Assembly: GCA_020718605.1 (NCBI GenBank) | Contig: DYRR01000003.1 | Span: forward strand, 1 to 36,636 | DNA: 36,636 nucleotides | Reading direction: 5' to 3' | Origin: Chthoniobacter flavus | GTDB lineage: Bacteria > Verrucomicrobiota > Verrucomicrobiia > Chthoniobacterales > CAKUMP01 | Program-made: the position numbers and the translations under genes | Shown: positions 18,979 through 28,781 of the stretch, one piece after another | Layout: every line of letters begins with the position of its first letter | Position numbering within the stretch: position 1 is the stretch's first letter | Notes under the pieces: generated by a model | What the model was told of the DNA's origin: nothing | Database searches by the model: none | The model's input: the letters and a program-made list of their open reading frames with translations, nothing else

Positions 18979-20187
18979 CTATTTGTTATCCAGCATCACG
19001 GCCTTGTCGAAAGCCTTGAAGAAGTGCGGCAGGGCCGCCTCCACGCGGTTCCAATTGGGGATCATTGGGTCGCCCAGCGGATCGACCAGATATTCCTTTG
19101 CGGCACTGCGGATGCTTCTTACAAATGTCGCGACGGCAAGCTCCTCCTGGTGGCGGTCGTATTTCAGGCTGTTGATCTCGGCGTCCGCGGCGTAGAAACG
19201 CATGGTGTCCTCGGCTTTCCGAATGTAGGCACTGAGCAGGGTGTCGAAGATGCCGACATCGAGCTTCACGCCGTGGCCGGCCAGGGTGCGGAAGACGCAT
19301 TTCACGATGTCGGTGGCCATTTTGTTGAGGCCTTTCGCGGTGTCGCGGGCGGAGAGTTCCTGGTGTTTGTGGTCGTAACATTCGGCCATGTCCACCTGAC
19401 AGATGCTTTTGGGGGAGGAGACCCGGAACACTTCCGCGAGCATGCCGACTTCGACGCCCCAGTCGGAGGGGACGCGCGCACGGCGGATGATGTCGTGGTC
19501 GAGGCTCACTTCGCCGCTCAGCGGGTAGCGGAAGGTGTCGAGGTAATTGAGAAACACGTGATCCCCAATGATGCTTTGCAGGGAACGAATGAGCGGCGTG
19601 AAAAGCAGTCGCATCACGCGGCCGTTGAGCTTGTCGGTGAAGCGCGCACTGTAGCCTTTGCAAAAGTCGAAACCGAGATGGGGGTGGGCCACGGGAAAGC
19701 AGAGGCGGGCCAGAAGTTCGCGGCTGTAGGTGAGAATGTCGCAGTCGTGGACGGCGACCATGCGGGATTTTTCACTGGCGAGCACGTATCCGAAGCACAA
19801 CCAGAGATTGCGTCCCTTGCCGGAGGGGCCGGGATCGAGGTCGGATTCGATGAGTTGCTCCAACAGGCGCTTCATGCGCGGGCCGTCGTTCCAAAGAAGG
19901 ACGGGGTTTTGCGGCAACTGGCCGAAGGTGCTTTTCGCGCGTTTCCAATTGGCGGCATTCGCTCCATCAATGCCCACCACGATCTGCCTGATGTAGGTGA
20001 CATTCTTCAGTTCGCGAAGGATGCCGCGCAGGGCCTTGGTGCCGAGTTCGCGGACATGGCAAGGGAGAACGAGCGCGATGGGGGTTTGTTTGGAAAACTC
20101 ATGAAGGTCCGCCTCCAACCGGGCGATGTTGGGTTTGCCGAGCCGGTGCAATGTGGCCATGGAGCCATCCTGGAAAAAATCCGCCAT
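18979..20187 (-). CDS. Glucosyl-3-phosphoglycerate synthase-like glycosyltransferase (GpgS/MpgS-type)
   Basis: IALVLPCHVRELGTKALRGILRELKNVTYIRQIVVGIDGA...GPSGKGRNLWLCFGYVLASEKSRMVAVHDCDILTYSRELLARLCFPVAHPHLGFDFCKGYSARFTDKLNGRVMRLLFTPLIRSL. Confidence 0.72.
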   Translation of the reverse strand: MADFFQDGSMATLHRLGKPNIARLEADLHEFSKQTPIALVLPCHVRELGTKALRGILRELKNVTYIRQIVVGIDGANAANWKRAKSTFGQLPQNPVLLWNDGPRMKRLLEQLIESDLDPGPSGKGRNLWLCFGYVLASEKSRMVAVHDCDILTYSRELLARLCFPVAHPHLGFDFCKGYSARFTDKLNGRVMRLLFTPLIRSLQSIIGDHVFLNYLDTFRYPLSGEVSLDHDIIRRARVPSDWGVEVGMLAEVFRVSSPKSICQVDMAECYDHKHQELSARDTAKGLNKMATDIVKCVFRTLAGHGVKLDVGIFDTLLSAYIRKAEDTMRFYAADAEINSLKYDRHQEELAVATFVRSIRSAAKEYLVDPLGDPMIPNWNRVEAALPHFFKAFDKAVMLDNK

Positions 20188-20239
20188 GCCTCACTTTTTA
20201 CTGTCTGTTGGAATTGAGCAACCCTGGAAATCTGTTACA

Positions 20240-21811
20240 ATGTTTCCATTGTCCCGGAAAATTTCCCATCTTTGTGTTGTCCATCATCATCTTCGACCGG
20301 GAGGCGTGCGGCGAATCATCGAGCTGGCCCTCCCTTATTTGGTGGAGAAAAGACCCATCCGCTCCGTCACGCTGGCTGTGGGCGGGGCGGGGGATGCGGG
20401 TTGGATCGATGCCCTGCGCGCGAGTCTGGGCGGGGTGCCGCTTCAGGTTGTTTGTGAGCCGGCGTTCCGCTATTTCTCCGGGCAAAAATCCACGCCCGGG
20501 GCGCTGCGCCGAAAAATTTCCGCCGCGTTGGTGAAACTGGCTCCCAAGCCGGAAGAGACGCTTTTCTGGGTGCACAATCCCGGGCTTGCGCGCAATCTGC
20601 TGCTTGCCGATGAGCTGCGCCGGTTCGCTGCGCGCCACAAAACGACCCTGGTTTTTCATCACCACGATTTTTGGTTCGAGAATCGCTGGACGCGCTGGGA
20701 GGAGTTGCGTCGGGGTGGGTTTCGGTCCGTGGATTCCGTGGCGGAGGCCGTGTTTGCCGCCGGCACATCCGCCATTCACGCGACGATCAACCGGAGTGAC
20801 GCCGCCATCCTGCAACGTCACAAGACGGTGGCCGGGGTGTGGATGCCGAATCTGGCCGGACGTCGGCAGCCCTGTGCGGAAACGAAATGCGTGGAGGCGG
20901 CGCACTGGCTGGCGGACCGGTTGGGCGACGACGGACCGGTCTGGATTTTTCCCACCCGCTTTCTGCGCCGAAAGAATCTCGCGGAGGCCGTATTGTTGAC
21001 GCGCTGGCTGCGTCCCGAAGGATGGCTTGTCACCACGGCGGGGGTGAGTTCCGCGGAGGAGAGGGTTTACGCCCGGGAGCTTGAGAGCGCGGCGAAACGC
21101 GGTGGCTGGCGGGTGCGTTTCCGCATTCTCGAACGCGAAGAGGGGCGGGCTCCCTCGATTCCGGCACTGATGGCCGCCGCAGAGGTTGTGGTGATGACTT
21201 CCGCGCAGGAGGGTTTTGGGTTGCCCTGCGTGGAAGCGGTCGCGGCCGGACGTCCGCTCCTCGCCCGGCGGCTGCCCAATGTGGTGCCCGATCTGGAGAC
21301 TTTCGGATTTCGCCTGCCCTGGCTGTATGACGAAATCTGGATTGATCCGGCTTTATTGGATCTGGGGCGGGAACGCCGTCGTCAATGGGCGGCCTGGCGG
21401 GAATGGAAGGCGGAAATTCCCTCTTCGCTTCGCGCCCTGGCCGGCCGTCCCGCAGTCTTGGAGATTTCCGGGAGCGGCCCCCTGCCGTTCAGTCGTCTCA
21501 CCCTGACAGGCCAGTTGGAGGTGCTGGCGCAGCCCGCCGCAGAGGCGTGGGAGTTGTGTGCGCCTTGGAATCCGGGCCTTTCACGGTGGAGAAACCAAAT
21601 CGCATCCGGACGGTTTCGTGTTGCGGCCTGGCCGCGGCGCGCGGATGGTTTGATCGGCGGCCGCGCCTATGCGCGGAGGTTTTGGGAGGCAATAGAGAAG
21701 CGATCTTCGGTTGACGTTTCGGCGGCGGACTGTCATGCGGTACAGCGGGATTTTATCGGGGAAAGGCTTGGCACCGGCACGCTTTATCCCATTCTCTTTT
21801 CTGCAAAATGA
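20240..21811 (+). CDS. Glycosyltransferase, GT4-like, with extra C-terminal region
   Basis: HHHLRPGGVRRIIELALPYL; C-terminal VWIFPTRFLRRKNLAEAVLL...AAEVVVMTSAQEGFGLPCVEAVAAGRPLLARRLPNV. ATGA overlap with next gene. Confidence 0.8.
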   Translation: MFPLSRKISHLCVVHHHLRPGGVRRIIELALPYLVEKRPIRSVTLAVGGAGDAGWIDALRASLGGVPLQVVCEPAFRYFSGQKSTPGALRRKISAALVKLAPKPEETLFWVHNPGLARNLLLADELRRFAARHKTTLVFHHHDFWFENRWTRWEELRRGGFRSVDSVAEAVFAAGTSAIHATINRSDAAILQRHKTVAGVWMPNLAGRRQPCAETKCVEAAHWLADRLGDDGPVWIFPTRFLRRKNLAEAVLLTRWLRPEGWLVTTAGVSSAEERVYARELESAAKRGGWRVRFRILEREEGRAPSIPALMAAAEVVVMTSAQEGFGLPCVEAVAAGRPLLARRLPNVVPDLETFGFRLPWLYDEIWIDPALLDLGRERRRQWAAWREWKAEIPSSLRALAGRPAVLEISGSGPLPFSRLTLTGQLEVLAQPAAEAWELCAPWNPGLSRWRNQIASGRFRVAAWPRRADGLIGGRAYARRFWEAIEKRSSVDVSAADCHAVQRDFIGERLGTGTLYPILFSAK

Positions 21812-22536
21812 ATACGTTGAAAGCGGTCATCGTCGATGTCTATCAGACGCTGCTCGAAGTCGCGCATCCCGAGGGTGATCGGGAGGAGGCGTGGAAGCAG
21901 CTCTATCGGGAGTATTTTGACGCCCCCCCCGAAATGACTCTGGAACATCTGGCGGAACGTTGCCGGCACATTGTTTCCGGGGACCATTCCCAGGCCCACC
22001 GTGCCGGAGTCGTCCATCCCGAGGTGGTCTGGGCCGATGTGATGCGGCGGGCGCTGCCGACCTTTGCAGGACTGCCGGAGGAGAGGGGGGAGGATTTCCT
22101 TTTCCATCATATTCAACTTCTCCGCACTCTGAGTCTCGCCCCCGGATGCACGCGGCTGATGCAAATCTGCCGGGATCGCGGGATCGTGCTGGGCATCGTC
22201 TCCAACGCGCAGCCGTACACGCTGCGCGAACTGGACACACTGCTGCGGACCGGGGGCCAGTCGCTGGAGGGTTTCGAGAAGGATCTTTGCGTATGGTCCT
22301 TTGAGAACGGATTCAGCAAGCCGGATCCCCATGTGTTCCGGTTGCTGGCCTTCCGCCTGCGGCACCGCGGCATCCGGCCGGAGGAAACGCTGGTGATCGG
22401 AGATCGCAGGGACAACGACATCGGGCCCGCCGGGGCGCAGGGGTTTCAGACTTGGTGGATCAACGGTTCGCAGGAAGGCAATTGGCGGGCATTGCTTGCG
22501 GCCCGATTCACCCGGGCCGACGCCAGCCATGAGTGA
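21808..22536 (+). CDS. HAD-superfamily hydrolase (possible phosphatase)
   Basis: AVIVDVYQTLLEVA, GIVLGIVSNAQ, FSKPDPHVFRLLAFRLRHRGIRPEETLVIGDRRDNDIGPAGAQGFQTWWI. Confidence 0.9.
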   Translation: MNTLKAVIVDVYQTLLEVAHPEGDREEAWKQLYREYFDAPPEMTLEHLAERCRHIVSGDHSQAHRAGVVHPEVVWADVMRRALPTFAGLPEERGEDFLFHHIQLLRTLSLAPGCTRLMQICRDRGIVLGIVSNAQPYTLRELDTLLRTGGQSLEGFEKDLCVWSFENGFSKPDPHVFRLLAFRLRHRGIRPEETLVIGDRRDNDIGPAGAQGFQTWWINGSQEGNWRALLAARFTRADASHE

Positions 22537-22573
22537 TTAATCTTTTCACACCAATTTCATCCCGCCAAATCAT

Positions 22574-23860
22574 ATGAGTCTCACAGTTCCCCTCACCCGG
22601 TTTCCGCAACGCATCGGATTCATCTCCACCCGCTTTCACGGCACGGATGGAGTCACCCTGGAAGCCGCCAAATGGGCTTCCATTCTTGAAACCGAAGGGG
22701 CTGCCTGCTACTGGATGGCCGGACTGCTCGACCGGCCCGGCGCTGTCAGTTTTCTCGACGAGCGCGCGTTTTTTAATCACCCGGAAGTGGTGGAAGTTCA
22801 GGAGCAGCTTTTTGGCCGGACCACCCGCCCGCGCGAAATCACCGACCGGGTGCATCAGCTCAAGGAAGGCCTCAAAAATTCCATCTACGCCTTCATCGAA
22901 CGCTTTGATCTGCAGCTTCTGATCCCGCAAAATATTCTCGCCATTCCCATGCACATCCCGCTTGGCCTTGCGGTTACCGAAGTGATTGCCGAGACGGGCA
23001 TCCCGGCCATCGCCCATCACCACGACTTCACATGGGAGCGCGAGCGATTCACCGTCACCTCCGGCTCGGATTATCTCGCCGCCGCCTTCCCTCCCACGCT
23101 GCCGCACCTTGAACACGTCGTGATCAACAGTATGCAGCAAAGAGAGGTCGCCCGGCGCTATGGCCAATCGACCACGGTGATTCCGAACGTCATTGATTTC
23201 GAAACGCCCCCGCCTGCGGCGGACGGATACGTCGCCGATTTTCGCCGCGAAATTGGCGTCTCCGACGACGACATTCTTGTCCTGCAACCCACCCGACTCG
23301 TTGCCCGCAAGGGTATCGAGCACGCCATCGAACTGCTTCGCCGACTGAATGAGCCCCGTCTCAAACTCATTCTCTCCCATCCGGGCGGCGACGAAGGGGA
23401 TGCTTATGTCAGACTCCTGCACGACCGCATTGCCGACGCCGGCATCCACGCTTTGTTTATCGCCGACCGCATCGGCGAGTCCCGTGGGGTGAATGAATTC
23501 GGACAGAAAATCTACACCCTTTTCGACATCTACCCGCACGCCGACCTTGTGACCTACCCGAGTTATTACGAGGGATTCGGCAATGCCTTCCTTGAAGCCA
23601 TCTACTTCGGAAAACCCGTTGTGGTGAACACCTACGCCGTCTATGCCCGCGACATCGATCCACTCGGTTTCAAGACCATCGGGATGTCCATGCTCGTGAC
23701 CAATGAGGTCGTCGAACAAACCCGCAGGATACTGCGCAACCCGGCCCTGCGCGAACAGTGGGCGGTCATCAACTACGATCTCGGGCGGAAATTTTTCTCC
23801 CACTCCGTCGCCCGCCGCAAGCTTGCCGGCCGCATAGCCAAGCTCTTCGGCGAAGGGTGA
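22574..23860 (+). CDS. GT4 glycosyltransferase resembling mannosylglucosylglycerate synthase (MggA-type)
   Basis: RIGFISTRFHGTDGVTLEAAKWASILETEGAACYWMAGLLD...AIAHHHDFTWERERF...PTRLVARKGIEHAIELL...PSYYEGFGNAFLEAIYFGKPVVVN. Confidence 0.78.
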   Translation: MSLTVPLTRFPQRIGFISTRFHGTDGVTLEAAKWASILETEGAACYWMAGLLDRPGAVSFLDERAFFNHPEVVEVQEQLFGRTTRPREITDRVHQLKEGLKNSIYAFIERFDLQLLIPQNILAIPMHIPLGLAVTEVIAETGIPAIAHHHDFTWERERFTVTSGSDYLAAAFPPTLPHLEHVVINSMQQREVARRYGQSTTVIPNVIDFETPPPAADGYVADFRREIGVSDDDILVLQPTRLVARKGIEHAIELLRRLNEPRLKLILSHPGGDEGDAYVRLLHDRIADAGIHALFIADRIGESRGVNEFGQKIYTLFDIYPHADLVTYPSYYEGFGNAFLEAIYFGKPVVVNTYAVYARDIDPLGFKTIGMSMLVTNEVVEQTRRILRNPALREQWAVINYDLGRKFFSHSVARRKLAGRIAKLFGEG

Positions 23861-23996
23861 GAAAACCTTCCCGTCCGCAGCAAAATGGGCTCTGACTGTA
23901 AAAAAATGGAGTTGGCAACATGTGCCATCCCGACCTCTCTCGTAGCATGTGAGGAACTGGGAAAAGCGGAGGACCCTGTTCGAGTTGGCGGGGTAG

Positions 23997-24017
23997 GGAT
24001 GAGCGGCCCGCTCGTCC
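23997..24017. repeat. Intergenic hairpin within a ~290-bp non-coding stretch
   Basis: GGATGAGCGG-C-CCGCTCGTCC (one G:T-type mismatch). Confidence 0.5.
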
Positions 24018-24151
24018 GGTTCGAGGACGCGCGAGGCTGCACGTCTCCACCAAAAAATGGGCTCATCTCTTTTCCTTCCACGTCCGGATGTCTGAGGATG
24101 TTCGGGATCGGCTTGGCGCTTGTCCACAGCCGGTCGGCAAAAGGGGCGCAC

Positions 24152-24613
24152 TCAGGATTTTGCCATTTTGGCGGTGGCCGGAATGACTTTCAGACCGGAT
24201 AGTGCCGCCGCCTTGCGTTGCCGCGCGTCATAGGATGCAAAGGCCGTGCATCCGGCTTCCAGAGCCGCCGCAACATGCAGGAGGTCCAGGCTGCGGGTTC
24301 CGATGTCCCCCGAGTGCCGGACGGAAAGTTGCTCCGCACGGATGAAGACGGCACCAAGGTCATAAGCGGGCCGTGCAAATCTCCCCGCGTCCACATCCGC
24401 CGCGAATGCGCGGAGTGCCGCGGTTTCCTGCGCCCGCGTGATCTCCCCGCGAAAGCGTTTCAATCGGATTGCATTGGGAATTTCTATCTCATGCAAGTGA
24501 GAGTACGCGAAGGGAGTTCCAAGCCTGCGCAGGAGGGTTTCCGCCTCCTTCGAGTTTGGTTCTTCAATATAGCTTTTCACGAAAAGTCCGCTGTCCACAT
24601 AGGCTGCGCTCAT
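24152..24613 (-). CDS. vapC: PIN-domain toxin (VapC family)
   Basis: AAYVDSGLFVKSYIEEPNSKEAETLL...EIEIPNAIRLKRF...SLDLLHVAAALEAGCTAFASYDARQRKAA; 4-bp overlap with antitoxin ORF. Confidence 0.9.
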   Translation of the reverse strand: MSAAYVDSGLFVKSYIEEPNSKEAETLLRRLGTPFAYSHLHEIEIPNAIRLKRFRGEITRAQETAALRAFAADVDAGRFARPAYDLGAVFIRAEQLSVRHSGDIGTRSLDLLHVAAALEAGCTAFASYDARQRKAAALSGLKVIPATAKMAKS

Positions 24614-24858
24614 GTGTCCCCCCTGTCATAATCCAGCACGTCTTGAACGTCGCCCTTGGTGGGGCCGTTCGGAAACAACCTGCGCCTCCATGCCTCCCGG
24701 TCAGGCCATTCCGGGGCGGGGAGAGGGCCGCGCCGCGAGGGGGCTAGCGTGGCAAAGGGAAGTCCCCGCTTCGTGATCGCCACTTGCTCGCCGCTGTGAA
24801 TCCAGCGCGAAATGGTGGCAAAATTATTCCGCAAATCCGCGACGGTCGCCGTTTTCAT
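24610..24858 (-). CDS. Phd/YefM-type antitoxin of the PIN toxin
   Basis: MKTATVADLRNNFATISRWIHSGEQVAITKRGLPFATLAP; directly upstream of and overlapping vapC. Confidence 0.9.
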   Translation of the reverse strand: MKTATVADLRNNFATISRWIHSGEQVAITKRGLPFATLAPSRRGPLPAPEWPDREAWRRRLFPNGPTKGDVQDVLDYDRGDT

Positions 24859-24859
24859 T

Positions 24860-24876
24860 TGATAGATGATCTATCA
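24860..24876. promoter_or_regulatory. 17-bp palindrome TGATAGATgATCTATCA abutting the antitoxin start codon; probable autoregulatory operator
   Basis: Read directly; 1 nt upstream of ATG at 24858. Confidence 0.75.
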
Positions 24877-24945
24877 CGCCATCGCGGCCTGTCAAACGAA
24901 TTGAAGCGGAATGATTTTGTGGAACCGCCCACCCAGGGAGCAACG

Positions 24946-26718
24946 TCACTCCGGTTTGGCCGCGCGGGGCTGGATGTGCAGTTCGCGGAGCTGCCGCGGC
25001 TCCACCGGGGCGGGCGATTTGGACATGAGATCCTGGCCCCGGTTGTTCTTCGGGAACGCGATCACTTCACGGATGGATTCCGCGCCGAGCATGAGCATCA
25101 CCAGACGGTCCAGACCCAGCGCGATGCCGCCATGGGGCGGGGCACCAAACCGGAACGCTTTCAGGATATGGCCGAACATGGCCTCCTGTTGCTCCGCGCT
25201 CACGCCGAGTGCGTCGAACATTCTGGCCTGCAAATCGGATTCGTGGATCCGGATGCTGCCCCCGCCGATTTCCACGCCGTTGAGGACGACGTCGTAAGCC
25301 TCGGCCCGGATCGCCGCATAGTCGCCGCACTCCAGCAGGGAGCGGTCCTCGTCCTTCGGACGGGTGAACGGATGATGCACCGCCGCCCAGCGTCCTTCCT
25401 CGGGACTGAACTGGAGCAGGGGAAAATCGACCACCCACAGGAAATTCAGATCGGTGTTGCCTTCCAGGAGTTTCTGGATTTCGGCCACGCGCAGGCGGAT
25501 GCGTCCCAGCACCTCGCACACGATCTCCCATTTGTCGGCGCCGAAAAGGACCAGATCGCCTTCTTCGATGCCAAGCCGTTGCGTGAGTGCCGCTTTTTCC
25601 TGCTCCGAGAAAAACTTCACGATGGGGGATTTCCACCCGCCGTTTTCGACTTTGATGAATGCCAGGCCTTTCGCGCCATATTGGCGGGCCATGTTGGTGA
25701 GATCCTCGATCTGACCGGTGGTGATGCATGCGAAGCCCTTGGCATTCAAGGCCTTGACCACGCCCTTGGAATCGAGCGCACCGCGGAACACCTTGAATTC
25801 GCTCGCGCTGAAAATGTCGCCCACGTCGGTGAGTTCCAATCCGAACCGGGTGTCCGGGCGGTCGCTGCCGAAGCGGTTCAGTGCGTCCTGATACGTCATG
25901 CGCTCGAATTGCGCCGGGATCCCGCGTCCGAGCACCTGTTGGAACAACCGCACAAAGAGCCCCTCCATGAGCGCGAGCAGATCGTCGCGGTGGATGAAGG
26001 ACGCCTCGATGTCCACCTGGGTGAACTCCGGCTGGCGGTCGGCCCGCAGATCCTCGTCGCGGAAACAGCGCGCGATCTGGAAGTACTTGTCCAGCCCCGC
26101 AACCATGAGCAGTTGCTTGTATTGCTGGGGTGCCTGCGGCAGCGCGTAGAAACACCCGGGATGCAGACGGCTCGGGACCAGATAATCCCGTGCGCCTTCC
26201 GGCGTGCTTTTGGAAAGCACGGGCGTTTCGACTTCCAGAAATCCGGCGTCGTCCAGATAGTCGCGCACGATTTTCACGATCCGATGCCGCTGGCGCAGAT
26301 TGTTGAGCAGGGCCGGACGGCGGAGATCGAGATAGCGATAGGCCAGGCGCAGATCTTCGTTGGCCACATCGTCATCGATGGGAAACGGCGGCACATCGGC
26401 CTTGCTCAGAACAATGAGTGCGGTGGCCACGACTTCGATCGCGCCGGTGTCGAGCTTCCCGTTTTCTGTGCCTGCCAGCCGGGCCGCCACGCGCCCGGTG
26501 ACTTGGATTACATCCTCGCCGCGCAAATGCTGGGCGGCTGCGGCGACCTCCGCATTCTCCTCGGGACGGAACACCACCTGGGTAAGCCCCTCGCGGTCGC
26601 GCAGATCGATGAAGAGCACTCCGCCGTGGTCGCGGCGGGAGGCCACCCACCCCGACAGGGTGACGGTGGAGGAAATGTCGGAGGCGCGGAGAGCGCTGCA
26701 ATGGTGCGTGCGATACAT
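24946..26718 (-). CDS. aspS: Aspartyl-tRNA synthetase
   Basis: YRTHHCSALRASDISSTVTLSGWVASRRDHGGVLFIDLRDREGLTQVVF...ARDYLVPSRLHPGCFYALPQAPQQYKQLLMVAG...GIALGLDRLVMLMLG. Confidence 0.98.
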   Translation of the reverse strand: MYRTHHCSALRASDISSTVTLSGWVASRRDHGGVLFIDLRDREGLTQVVFRPEENAEVAAAAQHLRGEDVIQVTGRVAARLAGTENGKLDTGAIEVVATALIVLSKADVPPFPIDDDVANEDLRLAYRYLDLRRPALLNNLRQRHRIVKIVRDYLDDAGFLEVETPVLSKSTPEGARDYLVPSRLHPGCFYALPQAPQQYKQLLMVAGLDKYFQIARCFRDEDLRADRQPEFTQVDIEASFIHRDDLLALMEGLFVRLFQQVLGRGIPAQFERMTYQDALNRFGSDRPDTRFGLELTDVGDIFSASEFKVFRGALDSKGVVKALNAKGFACITTGQIEDLTNMARQYGAKGLAFIKVENGGWKSPIVKFFSEQEKAALTQRLGIEEGDLVLFGADKWEIVCEVLGRIRLRVAEIQKLLEGNTDLNFLWVVDFPLLQFSPEEGRWAAVHHPFTRPKDEDRSLLECGDYAAIRAEAYDVVLNGVEIGGGSIRIHESDLQARMFDALGVSAEQQEAMFGHILKAFRFGAPPHGGIALGLDRLVMLMLGAESIREVIAFPKNNRGQDLMSKSPAPVEPRQLRELHIQPRAAKPE

Positions 26719-26780
26719 AAGCCGGGGTTGGAATCGAATGGCGCTAAGTCAAGGGGGATTTTGGAGGTCGTGCGTATGTC

Positions 26781-26860
26781 GCCCCTTCAGGGCTTTGTTA
26801 TTAAACTACTTGAATCCCAGGGCGTTGCCCTGGGCTGGTATATTTTGCCCCTTTGGGGCA
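26781..26860. repeat. Cluster of three short intergenic hairpins
   Basis: GCCC-cttca-GGGC; CCCAGGGC-gtt-GCCCTGGG (26816-26834); TGCCCC-ttt-GGGGCA (26846-26860). Confidence 0.75.
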
Positions 26861-26942
26861 TCGCTGCTTAGGTTAGTGCCATTGGGGAACGGGGGATCAA
26901 TGCCGCGCGGAATCCTGCGGGCATCGGGAATCTGTGGAAAAA

Positions 26943-27968
<1,026 letters not shown>

Positions 27969-28031
27969 GGTGTGGTGTGGTTGGTTTGGAATTGGACAGC
28001 CCGCGGGCGGAACGCGGGCGGGAGTGGAAAA

Positions 28032-28511
28032 TCAGTCGTTCGAGCGGGCGAGCGCGACCTTGCCGGTGCGGGTGACTTCGGAGAGGCCGAAGTTGGCCAT
28101 GAGGGCGAGGAATTTGTTGATCTTGCTTTCGTTGCCGGTGATCTCGATGGCGAGTTTGGAGGGCTGGACGTCGATGATCTTGGCGCGGAAAATATCGCAG
28201 ATCTGCATGACCTCGGGCCGGGTGCGGGAGTCGGCATTCACACGCAGCAGCACGAGTTCGCGGTCCACATACTCGTCGTCGCGGAAATCGGTGACTGTGA
28301 TCACATCCACCAGTTTGTTGAGCTGCTTGGTGACCTGCTCGAGCACCTTGTCATCGCCCCGCACCACGATGGTCATGCGGGAAGTGGCGGGATCCATCGT
28401 CGGACCCACGTTGAGGCTGTCAATATTGAAGCCCCGTCCGCTGAACATGCCGGCGATGCGGGCCAGCACGCCGAATTTGTTTTCGACTTTGACTGAAATG
28501 GTGTGTCGCAT
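28032..28511 (-). CDS. ilvN: Acetolactate synthase small subunit
   Basis: MRHTISVKVENKFGVLARIAGMFSGRGFNIDSLNVGPTMDPATSRMTIVV...VTDFRDDEYVDRELVLLRV. Confidence 0.96.
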   Translation of the reverse strand: MRHTISVKVENKFGVLARIAGMFSGRGFNIDSLNVGPTMDPATSRMTIVVRGDDKVLEQVTKQLNKLVDVITVTDFRDDEYVDRELVLLRVNADSRTRPEVMQICDIFRAKIIDVQPSKLAIEITGNESKINKFLALMANFGLSEVTRTGKVALARSND

Positions 28512-28636
28512 GGAGAGTCGGGCATCATCCGGAGACACCTCCCTCCCGTCAAACCGAAAAATCAGCCTGGCGACGGTTTTTTCCCGAAGCCACCAGCGCC
28601 GGATGACACCGGTTCGCTTCCCGCCCAATCCGTAAT

Positions 28637-28781
28637 CACCCGAATCATTACGATCCTTTGGAGGATATACAGAAATGGGGGGAGTGTGCGGCGGGCGATC
28701 CCGCTCCTCCCGGAGCGGGCTACAGGCTGCTTCGTAGCCCTGCGCGGGAGCGCAGGGATCTGCCGATCCTAACGATTGGGG
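28637..28781. mobile_element. Dispersed intergenic element, copy 2, with imperfect TIRs and flanking direct repeat (MITE/REPIN-like)
   Basis: CCCGAATCATTACGATCC...GGATCCTAACGATTGGGG-type ends (right end reads GATCCTAACGATTGGGG); CGTAATCA(C) directly repeated at 28629-28637 and 28782-28790. Confidence 0.82.

Noticed and set aside
20214-20241. TTGAGC-N16-TACAAT promoter-like sequence before the GT at 20240
   Set aside because: The -10 overlaps the ATG, so it would not give a normal 5' UTR; likely coincidental.
22508-24151. 547-aa minus-strand ORF opposite the MggA-like GT4
   Set aside because: Shadow ORF; plus-strand protein has clear glycosyltransferase motifs.
24784-26871. 695-aa plus-strand ORF opposite aspS
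   Set aside because: Shadow of aspS; low-complexity His/Glu/Arg-rich translation typical of the reverse strand.
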